From NCBI RefSeq assembly GCF_030272615.1, contig NC_081412.1, positions 695,090,083 through 695,154,082 of the forward strand: DNA of 64,000 nucleotides. The letters run 5' to 3'. The position numbers were made by a program, and so were the translations under genes. Below, piece after piece: positions 1 to 10,404 of this stretch. The notes under the pieces are model-generated. The model was not told where the DNA came from and searched no databases. It worked only from the letters and a program-made list of their open reading frames with translations. Position 1 is the first letter of the stretch. Every line of letters starts with the position of its first letter. The DNA is from Cryptomeria japonica (taxonomy: Eukaryota; Streptophyta; Pinopsida; Cupressales; Cupressaceae).

Positions 1-460
1 ACTTTTCAATGACAATGCACCCAAACTTGCATGATACAAAAAAATTTAGTACTTTTACACTATCATGTAAAAGGTCATTCTATGTCCAAATATATGAAAC
101 ATAATAATTCTAGCCATATCTAATCAAACAAAATGAGATTTTGGGGGATGGTCATGTATCTCATCTCCTGATGAACAATTCATGGGTACCTATTATGATC
201 TTTTTCTCAAGAATGATAGAAATAGACCTCTATGTTAAATAAAGGATGGTCTCAAAATATTTGTGCAACCAAGGTCAAGACTAGTAATTGGTTTATCTTA
301 TACGAATCAATATTAGTGGGTCACATTAAGGAAACCTATTCATAAATTAATGCCATTACTATTAAAAATCCTAATTGTGTTGCTAACACTAGCCACAATT
401 AGGTTACTACGGAGAGGGATTCTTCTTCCCAAAAAGTCACCCAATATGACATCCTAGAGT
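1..460. other. Left flank of element A, no gene seen
   Basis: This is AT-rich sequence without a convincing ORF or recognised repeat. The bases just left of element A (agagt, 456-460) match the bases just right of it (agagc, 2983-2987) at four of five positions, so this is the pre-insertion neighbour of the sequence that resumes at 2983. The short minus-strand ORF that overlaps its right edge runs into the LTR and is not a gene. Confidence 0.6.
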
Positions 461-817
461 TGTGAGAGTTGAGAAACACAACACCACTAGAGCCTAAAGA
501 TCTTCTGCAAACTGAATAATCTGTTACAAGGAGAAGAAAAGAAGCAAAAATAACTAAAACCAAAACACAGAAAAATATGCTCAAAAGATGAGAGCTCAAT
601 ATTCACAAAAAACTGTAATGTGATAATACTTACAATACAATGAAAAGAATAAACCTCTAATAGGTCAAGAAACCCTAAAAAGGAAAACCTGGGCTTGCAC
701 ATAATAATTAATTATTATGTACCTAAAGTTAGCTTAAGTGTAAAAGAGATAAAGGGAACTTAAATAATTAAGCAAATGTTGTTTAATTAATCAAGTAAAG
801 ACTTGAATACTCTAACA
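461..817 (-). repeat. Element A 3' LTR
   Basis: This 357-bp copy lies next to the PPT, so it is the 3' LTR of a minus-strand element. It matches 2614-2982 along its whole length. The main difference is a 12-bp gap in the TAATTAATTATTATG stretch near 706-720, and many single-base changes suggest an old insertion. Confidence 0.88.
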
Positions 818-828
818 CCCCCCTTAAG
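818..828 (-). other. Polypurine tract of element A
   Basis: The minus strand reads CTTAAGGGGGG directly before the 3' LTR start TGTTAGAG. This is the expected priming site for plus-strand DNA synthesis and fixes the element orientation. Confidence 0.8.
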
Positions 829-2601
829 CTAGACTTAGGGAGAAGCTAAAACCTAGAACAACTATTGAAAGCAAGAAAGATGGGTCCCGACAACAAGGCC
901 TGATCAAGTACCCAAATACAACCAAATCTCTATGAATTGGATGAATAGAGAAAACCACATGGGAAAAAAACTCTACTCCAAACAAAGATGGAAAAAGAAA
1001 GAAGAAGGACTGAAAAAGCCTCCAAACAAGAATGTTCCAAAAAGATAGGAACAAGAGAAGATTAAAAGAATCACTGAAGCATGAAGAACCTACAAACACT
1101 ATCAAAGAATAAATGTTGATCTAAAGAACCTCCACTGAAATAGAACATGACTAGGTAGAGAAGACTGTGATCTATATGAGTGCCCTCAAATGACACTGCT
1201 TGAATCAAAAGGAAAACAAAGGCAAACAACTGAACTTGAAGATATAGATGGTATGAGAAACCAAAGCCTGAAGAGTTAATCAATCGAACCACAAAAGCAT
1301 TAGAACCAACAGGACAAAGCTCTTCATAATGTTGAAAAAAAGGGAGAGGGACAGATACATTGTAAAGAACGGCCAACAAGAACTGCACGACGAAGAATCA
1401 CGAACATCGAAGACACAAATAAAGTACATAGTGTCATGGAAGGAACACTCACTTGACACATAATATGAGGTGAATGTCGTGGAAGGAACACTCATTGGAC
1501 AAAGGTAGATGGCAAACAAAATGCAAACATCAACCCCCTCATGGCACTTTAAAAGTAGTGCATGTACAATAAGGCACAAGATGTGCAAGATCCCAAGTAA
1601 ACAATGCATGATGACACTTTATCTTAGTGCATTTGCATAAAAGAAGCTACAATGGTAATAAGACTGGAAATAGAAAGAAGAACCAAAACTGAGACATCCT
1701 ACTTAGAGAAGAGGTCTTAGGACCTGAAACAACCAAGATATCCACCAAAGTGCTAAAAAGCAAAAAATTGAATAAAATATTCTTGGAGCAGAATCTGAAA
1801 AGAAAACCCATATGGCTGGAAAGTATACAGAACAAAATTTCCAACAATATAAAGTTTTTGAAAAATGGAGTTCGGATGGATGCTCAAGTGATGTCTCCCG
1901 GAGTGCAAAAAGGAACCTCTAGCTTTGATATAAAAACACACTATCAAAAAAGAAAAATCAAAAGTTCAAACCTCTAGATATGGATAGAGCTTGGAAAGAG
2001 CTTTCCGACGATATAAGATTTGTCGAAAAATGCCTCTATATGACCAAGTTATGGCCAAAATAAAAAACCCCTTTTAGTGCATAAAAAGGGTAATTTTTTT
2101 TATATTTATTTATTTGTTTTTGACGAAAAATTTTCTGATGCATTTGTAGGTACAGTCGTACGGATTTATGTGCCTCGAAAAATGTGCCAATAAAAAAATC
2201 ATGCCCCAGATACCCCTATCATACAAAATAGGCAAATTATATATCAAAATTCATGGAATCAGCCTTTTGAATCCAATTGTGAGGTTCTTTTGGCACCAGA
2301 ATGTACCAAAAAATCAGCTACCCCCCAAAATGGAAAAAAAACAACTGCACAAACCCCTGAATATATAGATCTGAAGAACAAGTCCCAAAATCACCCAGAG
2401 GCTCAGGAGTAAAAAATGGTCAATTTTTATATGACCATAAGGGTTTTTGGGACTTCTGAGCATGATGGTGAGGTTTGTTTAGGCCCAAAGTGTGTAGAAA
2501 AAAGGCCCTTCCCTAGGTGCATAAATTTTTTTTTGAAAAACCCCAGATCTACTTCCAAGGTAAAAAATCTTAAAACAAGAACATATAGCTACAGATCTGA
2601 A

Positions 2602-2613
2602 GCTCTGATACCA
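2602..2613 (-). other. Primer-binding site of element A
   Basis: The minus strand reads TGGTATCAGAGC immediately after the LTR end. This is the reverse complement of the initiator-Met tRNA 3' end used by many plant Ty1/copia and some gypsy elements. Confidence 0.88.
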
Positions 2614-2982
2614 TGTGAGAGTTGAGAAACACAACACCATAGGAGCCTAAAGATCTTTTGCAAGATAAATAATATGTTACAAGGAGAAGCAAGAAAGCAA
2701 AAATAACTAAAAGCAAAACACAAAAAAATATGCTCAAAAGATGAGAGCTCAATATTCACAAAAAGATGTAATGTGATAATACTTACAATACAATGAAAAA
2801 AATAAACCTCTAATAGGTCAAGAAACCCTAAAAAGGAAAACCTAGGCTTGCACATAATAATTAATAAAAGAATTAATTATTATGCACCTAAAGTTAGCTT
2901 AAGTGTAAAAGAGATAAAGGGAACTTAAATAATTAAACAAATGTTGTTTAATTAATCAAGTAAAGACCTGAATACTCTAACA
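2614..2982 (-). repeat. Element A 5' LTR
   Basis: This 369-bp copy abuts the initiator-Met PBS at 2602-2613, which makes it the 5' LTR. It would carry the promoter for minus-strand transcription. No clear TATA box was found. Confidence 0.87.
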
Positions 2983-3843
2983 AGAGCATCTTAGGAAGAC
3001 TCTACCATATTTATCTATCTTGGAGCTTCTTTTATATAAATCTATCCATAGGGACATATTGGATCACACCTTAATAGAATCATAAGTCCCTAGTGATATT
3101 AATCTAGATCAATTTCAACCCATAGTGGGTCAGCTATCCTCATCTTATCAACCTATGTTTAGTTTAGCAAATATGTCATTTTTTGATCCATCAAATGTAC
3201 CTAATCAATACAATTCTAATTTTAGCCTAAACCCTAATGTAACCATGTCTATCATTAAAAAAGGGATCATGAAATTTTTGTAAGCCTGAAATTTCATAAT
3301 GATGATTAGTACCCTTGGCATGTTAGTCATCACCAACCTTTTGTATTTAAAAGGGTGAAAGGTTGAAGCTACAAAAGTTTTATTTCATCTGGCATAGAGC
3401 CCCACATCTCATCTCCATTATGCCCCAGATCTTGTGTAAAGCATGCCTAATAAGACTGTAGCATAGTTATCTATCTTGGAGCTTCTTTTATATTCATCTA
3501 TCTACAGGGGCATATTGGATCATGCCTTAATAAAATCATAAGTCCCTAGTGATATTAATCTATGTCAATTTCAAGCCATAGTGGGTCAACTATCCTCATC
3601 TTATCAAACTATATTTAGTTTAGCAAAATTAGTTATGTGTTGTTATTGTCTACAATTGATAATTGTTGCTTTAAATCTCTATGTGAAGAAATTGTATATG
3701 TTGTTACATGGTTGGATTATCAGGATACATATGGCATAAAAATTTAAAAAATCATGAATTAATTATGTAACCATATAAGTCAAATATAATTCTATCAATA
3801 AATCAATATTAAATAGATAATATAATTGCATAACTCATACATT
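2983..3843. repeat. Non-coding stretch with a diverged 161-bp direct duplication
   Basis: The blocks 3011-3171 and 3467-3627 are diverged copies of one another (both start ttatctatcttggagcttc and end tttagtttagcaaa) lying 456 bp apart. No LTR ends, TIRs or coding signal were found. Because it continues from the left flank of element A, it is probably older dispersed repeat sequence. Confidence 0.7.
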
Positions 3844-5532
3844 TCAATACCATTGATCTTCTTCTTCATCCAACTCTTTGCCTATATCATTCGATCCAGA
3901 TTCAACATTGTAAGGATTGGTCATATCATCATCATTGTCATTGATATTAGTTTTGATAATGTCATCATCCACATAGATATCATCTTCATGAACATTAACT
4001 CTTACATTATCATGATCTAGTTCCTCTCTTTTGACATCTTCCTCGGGCATGTCATCAACTAACTGTTGATCCTAATCATCATCTACATCATCTTCTAGTT
4101 CTTCAGTATCTTCTTCTTCTTCCACAACATTATACTTTACTAGACTTCCTCTTGGATCATGTCTAACAACAAATGACAAACCCGGTTTACCTGGAACCTC
4201 TTAGTAAAATACCTGCTCACATTGGCTTGGAAGAACATAGGGCTCATTTCCAGCTCGCTCAAATGGATTTGTATTAACCATGGTAAATCCATTATCATGT
4301 TCAATAACAATTCTCTTGGGATCATTTTCATTCAATTGTAGCTTGTACTATTAGATGGCGAACATAACTAGTTTGAAGGAATTAAAGTCACACTCAAGTA
4401 TATCATCCAAATACCATAGTGTCAATTTTTTGAGACTTCTGAATGTATGCCGCTTCTGGATAAAAAATTAGTCACCTGAAGATTGTAGTTATCCTAGAAT
4501 CACAAGTTTTCTTTATGTCATCCAACTTTTTGATTCAAAATTTACAACCATTACACCACATAGCCTTGTGGTGTTTCACCTGCAATATGTCAAACATGTA
4601 AAAATTATTGCATTGTCAGATGATAAACATATTTTTATTGGTCGAATGTATGCAAAGAAAAAAAAGTCAACATATATGTACATCAATAATATAATTGAAA
4701 ATAATTAAATAATATGGGGGATTAATATATTTATATGTACCTATTTATCTCTTAAACCATATGCTAAATCAATTTCCCTTGGTGTAACATTTGAATCTCC
4801 ATTATGATGATCTTCTTTAACCAATGAAGCCACACCTTCCCATGGTAATGTGCAACTAGATTGTTGACATCATTTAATCCATACCATCATCCAATCAAGA
4901 TTATTTCCAATGTACAAATGTAGTGCATCCCACTCTTGACCAACTATATCAAAAAAAATAAAAATTCATAGATGATATATATTTAGTTAATTACCATGGT
5001 ATATGACCTTAACTCATAATTGATATATATTGAAGATTAATAATTAAATAAGTACAATATACATAAAAAACAAATGTAAAATGTATTATGATTAATCTCC
5101 ATGACCATCTTATATTTACCTCTCACTTTCCTAAATCTACCTTTCCCCATCAAATACTCCCCTTTGAATTTGTTAATGGAGTTGGGATCCCAAATGCGAT
5201 CTACATGGAACTTTGTTGCAAGCTTAGGAAGATATTCAGTAATGTACACCATGGTATAGTATACCATATATCCCTCCACCATAGAATGCTCAGGATGTGC
5301 TCCTTGTCTAACTAAAGCCTTCAAAAATTTCAAGTGCCTCTCAACCATCCACATTGACCTTGTGTGTACAAGTCCACATAATTCAATCTCCTCAACTTGG
5401 TGTATGAGGTAGTGTTCTTGTGCATTGAAAAATGTCAAAGGTAGACACTTTTGCATTTCACACATTAGATGAGGAATTTTTCTCTTCCAATAATTTATAT
5501 CTTCTTTATGGATTTATTTAGATGACAACCAT
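3844..5532 (-). pseudogene. CACTA (En/Spm) transposase, C-terminal part (DUF4218 and DUF4216 domains)
   Basis: On the minus strand, an exon from 5532 to about 5122 encodes a DUF4218-like segment containing FFNAQEHYLIHQVEEIELCG, then VERHLKFLKALVRQ and EGYMVYYTMVYITEYLP. It is followed by a plausible splice donor (GTAAATATAAG). A downstream exon, about 4470-3844, encodes a DUF4216-like segment with NGFTMVNTNPFERAGNEPYV, then LPSQCEQVFY, then an acidic tail rich in D and E. TAA and TAG codons interrupt it (for example after CEQVFY). These two domains normally follow the TNP2 core in CACTA transposases that cut at CACTA termini. The matching N-terminal part lies at 34.0-37.2 kb on the same strand. 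I did not find the element's terminal repeats. Confidence 0.8.
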
Positions 5533-6059
5533 CTACAAGTTATTCAAGGTGCAAATATATTAACAAGATTTAACAAAAACATATAATATATTACATAACA
5601 GGTAAAACAAATGGAAAATATAAGATCTATACTATTAGAAGTGATTAAAATTGGTTTTTTATCATGCCTTGCCTATTATTCTCAATCCCTAGGTTTTAGG
5701 TTTTAAAAGGTTTTTTGTCCTGTTGTATTTTCCCTTTGTTCTTCCCGAGCTATGTTATATTGTGCAGTTGACTTGCATTTGTCGGTGACCTTGTTTTAAT
5801 TCATAATCAAGAGGACTTTTTATCATTGGATTACTAGCCCTGTGCTTTAGGAATCATTGCTTGAAGCCATTGCTTTTAATTTTTTATTATATCCCTAAGT
5901 ATTGCAAAATCCCGGTGACATAAAGTTCTAAAATCCCCTAGGAAGGTCCTCGCGCATGATCAATTCACCCATAAAAGGTCTCCATGTGCTCAAAAGATTC
6001 ACTTAAGTGTCCACCTTAGTGTCATTGTTGTGCAAGATAAGCATGTCAAAGGGAAATAT

Positions 6060-7385
6060 GAAGAAATTTTATCCCATGGGCATTTTAGCAGAAAGTCTCA
6101 ACCCCGTGGGATAAGGGAATAGCACTACTCAAAGAGGAAGTGTTATCCCATGACACATTGGAGGTAATGGCAGAGAATCACGGGATTATAAGTCTAAATA
6201 AAATATAAAGAAAATTTTATCCTACAGACGCTTCATAATAGCAAAAGGTTCATGTAGGACAAGGAGAATTCACAGGAGCAACAGGAAGAAAATCTTATCC
6301 TGCAGTAGTTTTTAGTATGCATTGTGACCGTGTGAGATAAGGGAAGATGAGGAGCACTGAAGAAAGGCTTATCTTGCGGTGTCTTAGGAACATTGAGATG
6401 AGGTTGTGGGATAAGAAATAACTCAAAGTTGCAATGGAAATGTTATCCTGCAAGGTTTCCAAGCCATCAAAGTGGCAATGCGAGATAATAGATAGTGGAA
6501 AAGGTAACGAGTATATGGTTTGACCCGTTGTGTTCTTCATTTGCAAAGATTGGTCCCATGGGATAAGGAGTGACAAAGGATTATAAAGAGGCCTTATCCC
6601 ACAAGGAGTTTCACCCATTCAAAAGGGGTTGTAGGATAATAATTGCAAGCCAAAGACAAGAGGAGGAGCACTGAAGAAAGGCTTATCTTGCAGTATCTTA
6701 GGAACACCGAGATGAGGTTGCGATATAAGAAATAACTCAAAGTTATGATAGAAATTTTATCCCGCAAGGTTTCCAAGCCATCAAAGTGGTAATAGGGGAT
6801 AAGAGATAGTGGAAAAGGTAACAAGTATAAGGGTTTGACCCATTGTGTTCTTTATTCACAAAGGTTGGTCCTACGGGATAAGGAGTAACAAAGGATTATG
6901 AAGAGGCCTTATACTCATTCAAAAGGGGTCATGGGATAAGAATTGCAAGCCAAAGAAAGGAGGATTTATTATCCTGCGCATTCTCATGAGGATGAGAGAT
7001 AGGTTGTGGGTTGAGAAACTATTAGTCTATAGGCTTATCCCGCAAGGGGTAGATACATGAAGAAAAGTATTCTCAAGCAGTAGATAGATAGAGGGCTATG
7101 AGCAACACAAGATACGAGGATTCCTAAAAAATATATTTAGAGCATTATCCCACAAAGGAAAATAAGGAGGAATATTGCGTTGTAGGATAAGAAGAGATAG
7201 AAGCTGATGAGGTCAAAATAGCGGAAGCTTGTCCTGCGATGATGAAAACGATGCTCCCAAGTGTCATGGGATAAGAAAGCAAAGAAAACACAAAGAAACT
7301 TTATCCCTTGGGGAAAATTAACATTGTGAAAGACAATGCGAGATAAGAGATAAAGGTAAATACAAAGGAAGGTTTATCCCACAGA
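6060..7385. repeat. Dense array of TTATCCC / GGGATAAG motifs
   Basis: I count about 28 occurrences of TTATCC(C/T) or its reverse complement GGGATAA, including variants, spaced about 40-60 bp and largely alternating in orientation. Most carry a GC-rich flank, such as TTATCCCGCAAGG or CATGGGATAAGG. The intervening sequence is not conserved except inside the 314-bp tandem duplication. GATAAG is the core of the plant I-box and GGATA that of MYBST1-type sites. Binding is inference only. Confidence 0.75.
6351..6957. repeat. Tandem duplication, 314-bp period
   Basis: Unit 1 (6351-6664) and unit 2 (6665-6957) both begin ggagcactgaagaaaggc and run in register through the fragment caagccaaaga. Unit 2 has an internal deletion of about 20 bp near 6910. 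The duplication doubled a block of the TTATCCC motif array. Confidence 0.85.
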
Positions 7386-7734
7386 GATAGTAAAGGCCAT
7401 GGGATGGCTGAAATAACACAAAATGATAAATATTTTGACAAGTCAAGGGTGGTCGAAAGAGATTCATAAAATTCCAAGTCACCATTCAGAAGAAGTCAAA
7501 GGACAACCTTGGTCGTTCATTTCTTAATCAATGAATGAAATTCAAATTTGGTGCCAACGACTAATTTTGTCCAATATTGATGAATTAATGGCGATGCCAT
7601 AAAAGAGGAATTCATTGGTATTCTTCCTTACCTTGCAGCTGAAAGAAAATTCAAAAGAATTTCCCGAGTGAGAAGAAGAGGGAGTTTCAGCGAACCAGTG
7701 TGCCCTCCAGCAATTTAGCTAAGCAAAAACATGT

Positions 7735-7824
7735 AAGTTGATTATCTCACTATCCTTGTGCATTGTTAGGCTTTTGTGTGTTCCCTAGAGCCTATAAGTT
7801 TGTGTCTTCTTTTTAATTTTCTAG
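7735..7824 (+). other. Probable leader intron of locus C
   Basis: The donor GTAAGTTGATT and the acceptor TTTAATTTTCTAG, after a T-rich tract, bracket about 90 bp. The open frame of locus C starts directly after the acceptor. A spliced leader suggests C was once a normally transcribed unit. Prediction is by eye only. Confidence 0.45.
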
Positions 7825-7957
7825 GGATTCTTTTCTTTAAGTGACAAAAAGACTTCTCCCACTAAGAAATATGATAGCCCTACCGCAAAGGAGACACTTG
7901 TTGTTGAATCTAGCTCCTCAATTCCTATCACTGAAGCTACACCAATTGATATGATTA
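7825..7957 (+). pseudogene. Locus C, exon piece 1 (unknown protein, N-terminal part)
   Basis: This short Ser/Thr/Pro/Glu-rich open frame (for example KKTSPTKKYDSPTAKETL) follows the presumed splice acceptor and runs without a stop into the insertion point of element B. If B and one copy of its TSD (gatta/gattc) are removed, the frame continues at 16264 as PPLQEIESAPTLEP. I do not recognise the protein. Piece 2 is 16259-18328 and piece 3 is 30935-32755. Confidence 0.6.
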
Positions 7958-8198
7958 CGTTGGCATTACACACTCCAATGAGAATTGAAGGTGATTGAAG
8001 GTGTTATCATTGATGGCAAATTACTGGCAACCTTGTGGATATCTTATGGCACCGACAGACTCTACACTAGCAAACACTTCATCGGTAGTGACAATAATGT
8101 TTACCGGGATCTCAGCCGACAGGATTTTGATTATTATATTTTGTATTTAATTGTAATATCTTTTTGTAAGCCGACATGGCATATTATAATAAGACTCA

Positions 8199-8206
8199 TA
8201 TATAAG
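8199..8206 (+). promoter_or_regulatory. TATA box candidate in element B 5' LTR
   Basis: TATATAAG lies about 240 bp into the LTR and is preserved in the 3' LTR (15709-15716). Its position fits an LTR promoter that would start the element RNA shortly downstream. Confidence 0.5.
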
Positions 8207-8372
8207 TATGAGATCTTGTAGATCATTTTGGGATACATTATAGAGGATAGATATGATGGATATGTAGAGTGAATATTAAGGAAGATTTTATAGAAGGGTT
8301 TGTGGTTATTGTATGAGCTTAAACCGGTACTGAACTTGACATAGCAGATGTTGTTTTGTAGCAATACATTAT

Positions 8373-9966
8373 TGTAGCGTAGAAATTAGGAATCATCAAA
8401 ACAAGTATATCAATCAAAACACAAAACATGACAATATAATCAAAAGAACACTCATTGAAATGAACCTAATTCCAAAGCACATTCAATGGAGGTATGAAAA
8501 CAAAGCATTCAAAATGAAAATTATGCAAACCAGATGTAAGATTGAATACTCCTTCCATGCGGCTCCATTGTTGTTCTTTCCTCTTCAATGGGTTTGTGGA
8601 TCTCACCTACAAGTGCTCACACAATTGAAAGCAAAAAGCTCAAGAGTACTAGAACGAAAATTCAGTAGTTTGATAGCAATTTGGAATTCATGAAGTGATT
8701 GAAGATTATTAGGATTTCGAAGGGATTAAGGATTCGAAGGGATTGATTGAAGAAAATCATCCAATTTATAGAGAAATTGGAGAAATGACAAGATTGGCAT
8801 GATAGTGATTCAAATAGAAATTCAAATCAATAATAGCAAAATTATGACATATCTATGACAAATTGCTATGCAAGGCTTATGACAATTCATGACAAATTTC
8901 TATGTCAAGAATTTATGACATTTTATGACAAATCCTATGACACATTTCTATGTCAAGAATTTTATGACAATTTATGACATTTTATGACAAATTTCTATGA
9001 CAAATTGAAATGTCATTCCCATAGAATTAGGAGATGAAATAGGAGGGAAAAGAAATTAGAAATTTGAAAAATTAGGAAATTGAAATTGATGACAAATTAG
9101 GAATTAGAAATTGAAGGAAATTAGGAATTTGGAATTAGTGAATTAATTAATAATTTTTCATTTATTAATCAATTCACAAAGAGGAATAATTAGCCAATTA
9201 AATAAAGATTTAATTGTAATAAGAAGACTTAGGATTAATAAATAATTTAGTAATCCTAGAGGAAGAAATGGCAAATTAGGTTAAATGACTAAATCATAAA
9301 ACCCTAGAAGACGAATTAGAAATGCGAAAATGACAATTAGGTCTTGATTGAAGATAATTAATATCATGATTTTGAATTGATAAATGACCAATGCGACAAA
9401 ATGATTTGATTGATAGATGCGCCAATTGACGAGGAACAATGACAAATTGATCCAAATTGACATAATCGAGACAGATAACGATCGATGACAAATCGGTTGA
9501 AAAATGACAAAATTGACAAAATAGATTGCAAGATGACAAGATTGATAACGACCACGATCAATGACAAATTGATCGCAAGATGACAAGATTGAACATGACA
9601 ACAATCGATGACAAATCGATCGTTAAAATGACAAGATTGATAAACTGATCGCCAGATGACAAGATCGAAAAGAGGACAAAACCCTAATTAGGATTGACGA
9701 TGTCCAAAATGATGACAAATGAATACGCACATTGATGCGACAGGGTAAAATTAATCAAAATCATGATTGGATAATGTTGTCGACAAGACCAAATTCGAAG
9801 ACGAAATGATTAAAGAATGTAGAAGAATGACTCGATGCTCGCAAATGATAAAAATCAAGTGCGTGACATAGGAGAAATGTTAATGCGATGCAAAAACCTA
9901 AAATGAGGCAATGCGCAATTGTTAAAGTATGACTTCGCAAGCGTTGACCATTTTTGGGTGTCTACA
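8373..9966 (+). mobile_element. Solo LTR inserted in the element B 5' LTR
   Basis: The 1594-bp block starts TGTAGCG and ends GTCTACA, and is flanked on both sides by attat (8368-8372 and 9967-9971). The intact B 3' LTR has attat once at the matching place. TG...CA ends, a 5-bp TSD and no internal coding region, PBS or PPT fit a solo LTR left by LTR-LTR recombination. The interior (about 8840-9720) is rich in the short word ATGACAAAT. Orientation is inferred only from the resemblance of its TGTAGCGT start to element G's LTR start. Confidence 0.85.
8840..9720. repeat. Irregular ATGACAA-rich repeat inside the solo LTR
   Basis: The words TATGACAAATT, GATGACAAATCG and AAGATGACAAGATTG recur dozens of times with irregular spacing. 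They produce long but meaningless minus-strand frames. This appears to be locally amplified simple sequence within the LTR. Confidence 0.6.
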
Positions 9967-10334
9967 ATTATATTGGATTCTCATAATCCATTTTGTAAGT
10001 CAATGAGACTTCCTTTTGTAACTGAGCAGTGAGCTCTGGGTAGTTGGCCTTCCTGCATGTGCAGGCCCCTCTTGTAAGTAATATCCATTCATTGGCCAGT
10101 GAGTGAATATTGTGGGTCACAAATCCCACCAAGGGTTTCCTTGTTAAACATCTTGTGTTATGGTGTGCTTTCTATATTTTCTTTACTATTCTTAATTAGT
10201 GCATTAATTCTTGTTTACTAGTACACTATTTTGGAATGCAAAATACTTAATAAGATCAAATATTCTATTAACCGGTTAGATACTGATTCACCCCCCCCTC
10301 TCAATATCTTTGAGACTATCATCAATCCTAACAA

Positions 10335-10347
10335 TTGGAATTAGAGC
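10335..10347 (+). other. Primer-binding site of element B
   Basis: TTGGAATTAGAGC begins one base after the LTR end. It matches the initiator-Met PBS TTGGTATCAGAGC at 11 of 13 positions. Both differences are compatible with decay after insertion. Confidence 0.8.
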
Positions 10348-10404
10348 TCAATCCTCTATTTTCAAAAGTCTAACAACTTTAGGAAGATTCTGACACCGGT
10401 ATAG

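Larger units (their letters stand above)
461..2982 (-). mobile_element. Element A: short LTR retrotransposon without coding capacity
   Basis: Two direct repeats (461-817 and 2614-2982) begin TGTGAGAGTTGAG and end CTCTAACA on the plus strand, which is TGTTAGAG...CTCTCACA read on the minus strand. Directly inside the right repeat, 2602-2613 on the minus strand reads TGGTATCAGAGC, the classical PBS for initiator-Met tRNA. Directly inside the left repeat is a G-rich PPT (818-828). The 5-bp flanks are agagt and agagc, a TSD with one mismatch. The 1.8-kb interior has no gag, protease, integrase or RT motif on either strand. This is a complete but non-autonomous element, between the TRIM and LARD size classes, that must have moved with proteins from elsewhere. 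Confidence 0.88.
5533..7734. other. Non-coding upstream region of locus C with TTATCCC array
   Basis: No protein domain is visible in any frame. It begins inside what reads as a CACTA intron (acceptor CTTGTAG at 5533-5539, minus strand). Between about 6060 and 7385 it carries the motif array listed separately. A string TTTGGTGCCAACGAC near 7550 resembles a PBS, but no LTR pair could be found, so I do not call one. The last 90 bases before 7735 read like a 5' untranslated leader ending in a splice donor (AACAT|GTAAGTT). Confidence 0.5.
7958..10333 (+). repeat. Element B 5' LTR, split by a solo LTR
   Basis: It aligns with 15468-16258 from TTGGCATT to CAATCCTAACA. The expected first base T of TG is C here. 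An insertion at 8373-9966 plus its 5-bp TSD splits it. Without that insertion it is about 777 bp against 791 bp for the 3' LTR. Both copies share a TATATAAG box. Confidence 0.9.

Noticed and set aside
6295-6824. Minus-strand ORFs of 107 and 76 codons with similar protein sequence
   Set aside because: Their similarity comes from the 314-bp DNA tandem duplication and TTATCCC words, not from a conserved protein.
7548-7565. TTTGGTGCCAACGAC as a PBS of an LTR element carrying locus C
   Set aside because: No LTR pair could be found between 5533-7548 and 32756-34032, and no convincing PPT follows locus C.
8460-8693. Plus-strand 77-codon ORF inside the solo LTR
   Set aside because: It lies wholly within an LTR and shows no motif; LTRs of this family are non-coding.
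8371-9969. PIF/Harbinger-like element with 3-bp TTA duplication and TTGTAG/CTACAA ends
   Set aside because: A 5-bp TSD attat with TG...CA ends fits better and matches the LTR ends of other elements here; the inverted match is only six bases and there is no transposase.
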